Shown here piece after piece: positions 6,544-9,131 of a DNA stretch of 9,131 nt. The DNA comes from Mageeibacillus sp. UBA1193. Lineage in GTDB: Bacteria; Bacillota; Clostridia; Saccharofermentanales; Saccharofermentanaceae. The DNA lies in contig DBYF01000051.1 of NCBI GenBank assembly GCA_002310155.1, positions 6,976 through 16,106 on the forward strand. The letters are read 5' to 3'. The notes below the pieces were generated by a model. It was not told where the DNA came from. It worked only from the letters and a program-made list of their open reading frames with translations, and did no database searches. Each line of letters begins with the position of its first letter. Position 1 is the stretch's first letter. A program made the translations under genes and the position numbers.

Positions 6544-7041
6544 TCAAGCTTCGTAGCCGACGTCCTTGTTGACGACGTGCATCACCGAAGCACCGGCGAT
6601 CGCTTCCTTCAGATACTTCTTCAGCATGATGGGGCGGACATCGTACTTGTCGAGTTCGTCGAGCGGGAGCCACACGAGCTTCTCGCTGGTATCGGTTTCC
6701 GTGGAAAAAGCACTCTCCGCCGGCGCTTCCATCAGGTAATAGAATTCCATGACATGGCAGAGTTTTCCAGAGATCCGCTCATCGAGACGGTCTCCGTTAA
6801 AGAAGTTCTCGCAGATGATGGCGCAGCGGACCGCCTTACAGGGGATCCCGGTCTCCTCGAAAACTTCGCGCTCGATACAGTCCTGCGAAGTTTCGCCGAG
6901 ATGCACCGCGCCACCGAGCATGTAGTAATAATCGGACAGATAATTCTGCACGAAAAGCATCTTTCCGTCGCGCACGATGATCGCGCCTGTGCGGTAGCGG
7001 AAATAGTGATCGTCTGTGATGATGAAGCAATCCTGTGACAT
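6544..7041 (-). CDS. Nudix hydrolase (second of two)
   Basis: 165 residues. The start at 7041 is supported by TAGGAG, 5 bp before ATG. The Nudix box is complete at residues 44-66: G-AVHLG-E-TSQDCIE-RE-VF-EE-T-GI. The N-terminus (FRYRTGAIIVRDGKMLFVQN) and the box context (YYYMLGGAVHLGE) match MutT-like cytoplasmic pyrophosphatases; the substrate is unknown. It differs from the neighbouring Nudix protein outside the box (LCHVMEFYYLMEAP versus EIYVAGILYICRKY), so the pair is not a recent duplication. The ribosome site lies only a few bases after the terminator hairpin of the tRNA-Arg gene, and no separate promoter is evident, so expression may depend on read-through. Confidence 0.9.
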   Translation of the reverse strand: MSQDCFIITDDHYFRYRTGAIIVRDGKMLFVQNYLSDYYYMLGGAVHLGETSQDCIEREVFEETGIPCKAVRCAIICENFFNGDRLDERISGKLCHVMEFYYLMEAPAESAFSTETDTSEKLVWLPLDELDKYDVRPIMLKKYLKEAIAGASVMHVVNKDVGYEA

Positions 7042-7055
7042 AAAAACTCCTAGTC

Positions 7056-7106
7056 AAAAGCCCCGGGCTTCCGCATGTATGTGAGCGGAGAAAACACGGG
7101 GCTTTT
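7056..7106 (-). terminator. Terminator hairpin downstream of tRNA-Arg
   Basis: AAAAGCCCCG (7056-7065) pairs perfectly with CGGGGCTTTT (7097-7106), and the loop holds a further TCCGC/GCGGA stem (7070-7074/7085-7089). On the minus strand the stem ends in CTTTT. On the plus strand TTTTCTTTT follows, so it could work both ways, but the only transcript entering it is the tRNA on the minus strand. Confidence 0.8.
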
Positions 7107-7117
7107 CTTTTCAAAAC

Positions 7118-7192
7118 TGGCGCTCCGAGCAGGAATCGAACCCGCATTGGCAGTACCGGAAACTGCAGTCCTATCCGTTGAACGATCGAAGC
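7118..7192 (-). tRNA. tRNA-Arg, anticodon CCG
   Basis: A complete cloverleaf folds on the minus strand. The acceptor stem is GCTTCGA/TCGGAGC with one wobble, followed by discriminator G and an encoded CCA (7118-7120). The D stem is GTTC/GGAC with loop AACGGATA. The anticodon stem is GCAGT/ACTGC with loop TTCCGGT, giving anticodon CCG. The variable loop is 4 bases, and the T arm is GCGGG-TTCGATT-CCTGC. Length is 75 bases. It reads the CGG arginine codon. It has its own promoter and a terminator, and lies 62 bp downstream of dtd on the same strand. Confidence 0.93.
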
Positions 7193-7206
7193 ATCAAACA
7201 GGAAAC

Positions 7207-7235
7207 ATTATATCGGTTAGAGGGTGGAAATTCAA
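7207..7235 (-). promoter_or_regulatory. Promoter of the tRNA-Arg gene
   Basis: On the minus strand TTGAAT (7230-7235) and TATAAT (7207-7212) are separated by 17 bp, close to the sigma-A consensus. The tRNA 5' end is 14 bp downstream of the -10 element, a suitable distance for a short 5' leader. Confidence 0.85.
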
Positions 7236-7254
7236 CCGAACGGAGACCGGCGTC

Positions 7255-7713
7255 TTACTTCTTTCTGATTATCTCCTCGCTGTCGAGCATGATGGTGAAC
7301 GGTCCCTGGTTCTCGATGGAAACCGCCATATCCGCGCCAAAGACACCCGTGGCGACAGATTTCACATGAGGACGGCAGGACTCGATAATGTATTCATAAA
7401 GCTCATTGGCCATGTCCGGTGCTCCCGCGTTAATGAACGACGGACGGTTGCCGTGGTGGCAGTCCGCATAGAGCGTGAACTGGGAAATGAGAAGGAGACT
7501 TCCGTCTACATCCGAAAGGCTCTTGTTGGTCTTTCCTTCCTCATCACGGAAGATCCGAAGCCCCAGGAGTTTCTTGACCATAGCGTCCGCGATCTCCCTG
7601 GTGTCGGTGCCGCAAACCCCGATAAATACGAGGAATCCGTGGTCTATCGCACCTACGGTCTGCCCCTCGACATCGACTTTCGCGGAGGTCACTCTTTGAA
7701 TCAGAAATCGCAT
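7255..7713 (-). CDS. dtd: D-aminoacyl-tRNA deacylase
   Basis: 152 residues from the chosen start. An upstream in-frame ATG at 7761 would add 16 atypical residues and lacks a ribosome site. The ATG at 7713 follows AAGGGAG and begins MRFLIQRVTSAKVDVEG, the standard Dtd N-terminus. The enzyme hydrolyses D-amino acids (and mischarged glycine) from tRNA, protecting translation. Both signature motifs are present: SQFTLYAD (residues 77-84), with the conserved threonine, and NQGPFT (135-140), carrying the Gly-cis-Pro motif that rejects L-aminoacyl-tRNA. GNRPSF (88-93) and TGVFGADM (122-129) are also typical. Length is close to the usual 145-150. No terminator is visible before the tRNA-Arg promoter, so dtd transcripts may run into the tRNA. 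It diverges from the DUF1846 gene. Confidence 0.95.
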   Translation of the reverse strand: MRFLIQRVTSAKVDVEGQTVGAIDHGFLVFIGVCGTDTREIADAMVKKLLGLRIFRDEEGKTNKSLSDVDGSLLLISQFTLYADCHHGNRPSFINAGAPDMANELYEYIIESCRPHVKSVATGVFGADMAVSIENQGPFTIMLDSEEIIRKK

Positions 7714-7746
7714 AGAAAAGTACTCCCTTTTTGACGGAATGTTATG

Positions 7747-7774
7747 TAGACAGGATAACAAAATGTGTTATAAT
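7747..7774 (+). promoter_or_regulatory. Promoter of the DUF1846 gene
   Basis: TAGACA (7747-7752) and TATAAT (7769-7774) are separated by 16 bp, one mismatch from the consensus -35 and a perfect -10. Transcription should begin near 7781, giving a leader of about 115 bases before the ATG at 7897. Confidence 0.75.
7755..7771. promoter_or_regulatory. Candidate operator palindrome in the dtd-DUF1846 divergent region
   Basis: ATAACA (7755-7760) and TGTTAT (7766-7771) form a perfect 6-bp inverted repeat around 5 bases, lying across the spacer and -10 of the DUF1846 promoter. A bound protein would block that promoter and could also affect dtd. No known regulator box is recognised. Confidence 0.4.
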
Positions 7775-7801
7775 TGCAAAGAGCCGTTGAAAAAGGCTGA
7801 C

Positions 7802-7837
7802 GAGCTTCTCAAGAAATGTTCGCGAGGAGCTCTTTTT
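7802..7837 (+). terminator. Intrinsic terminator inside the DUF1846 leader (possible attenuator)
   Basis: GAGCTTCTC (7802-7810) pairs with GAGGAGCTC (7824-7832) over 9 pairs, one a T-G wobble, followed by TTTTT (7833-7837). It is downstream of the promoter and 60 bp before the start codon. Transcripts should therefore stop here unless the hairpin is prevented, giving a short RNA of about 55 bases. An upstream small hairpin (AGCC 7782-7785 / GGCT 7795-7798) and a downstream one (AGACAT/ATGTCT, 7853-7867) are also present. No known riboswitch class is recognised. Confidence 0.65.
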
Positions 7838-7896
7838 ATTTGTATGAGAAGAAGACATAAGATGTCTGAGCTTTGGCGTAAAGGGGCGTGAAAAGT

Positions 7897-9131
7897 ATGT
7901 TTAAAGAAGGCTTTAGCAATGAAAAGTACGTGCAGATGCAGTCGCAGAAGATCCGCGACAGGATCGGAAAGTTCGGCGGTAAGCTGTATCTGGAGTTCGG
8001 CGGCAAGCTCTTCGATGACTACCATGCTTCCCGTGTTCTCCCGGGCTTTGAGCCGGACAGTAAAGTAAAGATGCTCCTCGAGCTCAAGGACGAGGCCGAG
8101 ATCGTTATCGCGATCAACGCGGACGCGATCGAGAAGAATAAGAGAAGAGGCGACCTCGGCATCACATACGACCAGGAAGTGCTCCGCCTGATCGATGCCT
8201 TCACCGAGATCGGACTCTATGTCGGATCCGTTACGATCACCCAGTACACCAACCAGCCTCTGGCTGAACAGTTCGCTAAGAGACTGCACCAGCTCGGCAT
8301 CAAAGTATATAAGCAGTATCCAATCGCCGGTTACCCGATGAACGTTCCGCTCATCGTAAGTGACGAGGGATACGGTAAGAACGAATACATCGAGACGACA
8401 CGTTCACTCGTAGTCGTTACCGCACCGGGCCCGGGTTCCGGAAAGATGGCGACCTGCCTGTCCCAGCTCTATCACGAGAACAGAAGAGGCATCAAGGCCG
8501 GCTATGCGAAGTTCGAGACATTCCCGATCTGGAGCCTGCCGCTGACACACCCGGTAAATATCGCATACGAAGCAGCTACCGCTGACCTCGCTGACGTGAA
8601 CATGATCGACCCGTTCCACCTCGAGGCTTACGGTGAGACCACGGTCAACTACAACCGTGACGTTGAGATCTTCCCTGTCGTTAACGCAATCTTCGAGAAG
8701 ATCTACGGTGAGTCCCCGTACAAGAGCCCGACGGACATGGGCGTTAACATGGCGGGCTTTGCGATCGTCGATGACGAGGCATGTAGAGAAGCCAGCAAGC
8801 AGGAGATCATCAGAAGATACTTCCAGGCCAAGTGCATGGTACGTCAGGGCCTTTCCGAGGGCGCCGATGTCAGTAAGATCGAGCTGCTGATGAACAAGTC
8901 CGGCATCGAAGTCAATGACCGCCGTGTCGTTTCCGCAGCGCTTGTCCGCGCGGAGTCTACACATGGTCCGGCAGTCGCACTTGAACTTCCGGACGGCCAG
9001 ATCGTGACCGGTAAGAATTCCGAATTCCTCGGCGCTTCGGCCGCTGTACTTCTGAACGCGCTGAAAGTCCTCGGCGGTATCCAGCATGAGATCCCGCTCA
9101 TCTCACCCAACGTTATCGAGCCGATCCAGGA
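7897..9131 (+). CDS. DUF1846 family protein (3' end outside window)
   Basis: The frame is open from ATG 7897 to the window end: 411 codons plus 2 bases, with no stop. A GTG at 7888 is in frame but too close to the ribosome site AAAGGGG (7880-7886), so the ATG is preferred. The protein begins MFKEGFSNEKYVQMQSQKIR and continues with KLYLEFGGKLFDDYHASRVL and LPGFEPDSK, which I recognise as the DUF1846 (UPF0371) family. A Gly-rich segment, APGPGSGK (residues 176-183), looks like a nucleotide-binding P-loop and is followed by MATCLSQLYHEN. Family members are about 490-500 residues, so roughly 80-90 are missing. The family has solved structures but, to my knowledge, no settled function. It is preceded by its own promoter and a leader terminator, suggesting conditional expression. 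The codon use is rich in C-ending codons (ATC, GAC, CTC), as in a well-expressed gene. Confidence 0.9.
   Translation, partial: MFKEGFSNEKYVQMQSQKIRDRIGKFGGKLYLEFGGKLFDDYHASRVLPGFEPDSKVKMLLELKDEAEIVIAINADAIEKNKRRGDLGITYDQEVLRLIDAFTEIGLYVGSVTITQYTNQPLAEQFAKRLHQLGIKVYKQYPIAGYPMNVPLIVSDEGYGKNEYIETTRSLVVVTAPGPGSGKMATCLSQLYHENRRGIKAGYAKFETFPIWSLPLTHPVNIAYEAATADLADVNMIDPFHLEAYGETTVNYNRDVEIFPVVNAIFEKIYGESPYKSPTDMGVNMAGFAIVDDEACREASKQEIIRRYFQAKCMVRQGLSEGADVSKIELLMNKSGIEVNDRRVVSAALVRAESTHGPAVALELPDGQIVTGKNSEFLGASAAVLLNALKVLGGIQHEIPLISPNVIEPIQ

Noticed and set aside
7781..7840. Known riboswitch in the DUF1846 leader
   Set aside because: The aptamer region before the terminator is only about 20 bases, and I recognise no conserved motif of a known class.
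8404..9087. Minus-strand open frame of 227 codons
   Set aside because: It lies opposite the DUF1846 gene, which matches its family throughout; the reverse frame has no recognisable domain.

Overview
The window looks like a chromosomal segment of a Gram-positive, probably clostridial (Bacillota) bacterium. The basis is strong AGGAGG-type ribosome sites before nearly every gene, an RND/MMPL pump paired with an anchored X-X-X-Leu-X-X-Gly repeat protein, an XRE regulator with a DUF5680-like domain, and a DUF1846 gene. Genus cannot be read from this sequence. Most genes are moderately GC-rich and favour C/G-ending codons; the stretch from about 4020 to 5210 is clearly more AT-rich.

Layout. Bases 1-3950 (+) hold the 3' part of an MMPL-type transporter gene overlapping by ATGA with a gene for an N-terminally anchored, heptad-repeat-rich secreted protein. 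A strong intrinsic terminator follows at 3985-4030. Next is an AT-rich cassette (about 4040-5193): a gene for a 272-residue protein with a PD-(D/E)XK-like nuclease core (4136-4954, +), followed immediately by an exactly 52-bp-periodic array of alternating half-sites (TTAGTC ... GACTAA). The array starts inside that gene's stop codon and runs to within 20 bp of the next gene. That gene, a convergent XRE/DUF5680 regulator (5213-5890, -), closes the cassette.

Bases 6010-7713 (-) are housekeeping-like: D-aminoacyl-tRNA deacylase (dtd), a tRNA-Arg(CCG) with its own consensus promoter, a terminator, and two Nudix hydrolase genes in a row. Diverging from dtd is a DUF1846 gene (7897 to the window end, +) with a good promoter, a possible operator palindrome and a leader containing an intrinsic terminator.

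The most unusual item is the 52-bp array. It is not a CRISPR: only the palindromic arms are conserved, and both the 23-nt interiors and the 17-nt linkers vary, yet their lengths are invariant over five periods. Its tight association with an atypical nuclease-like gene in an AT-rich island makes an undescribed nuclease/palindrome cassette a reasonable hypothesis. Nothing in the sequence proves a functional link. Other points of interest are the 17-residue internal repeats in the secreted protein, the terminator in the DUF1846 leader, and the tRNA terminator lying directly before a Nudix ribosome site.
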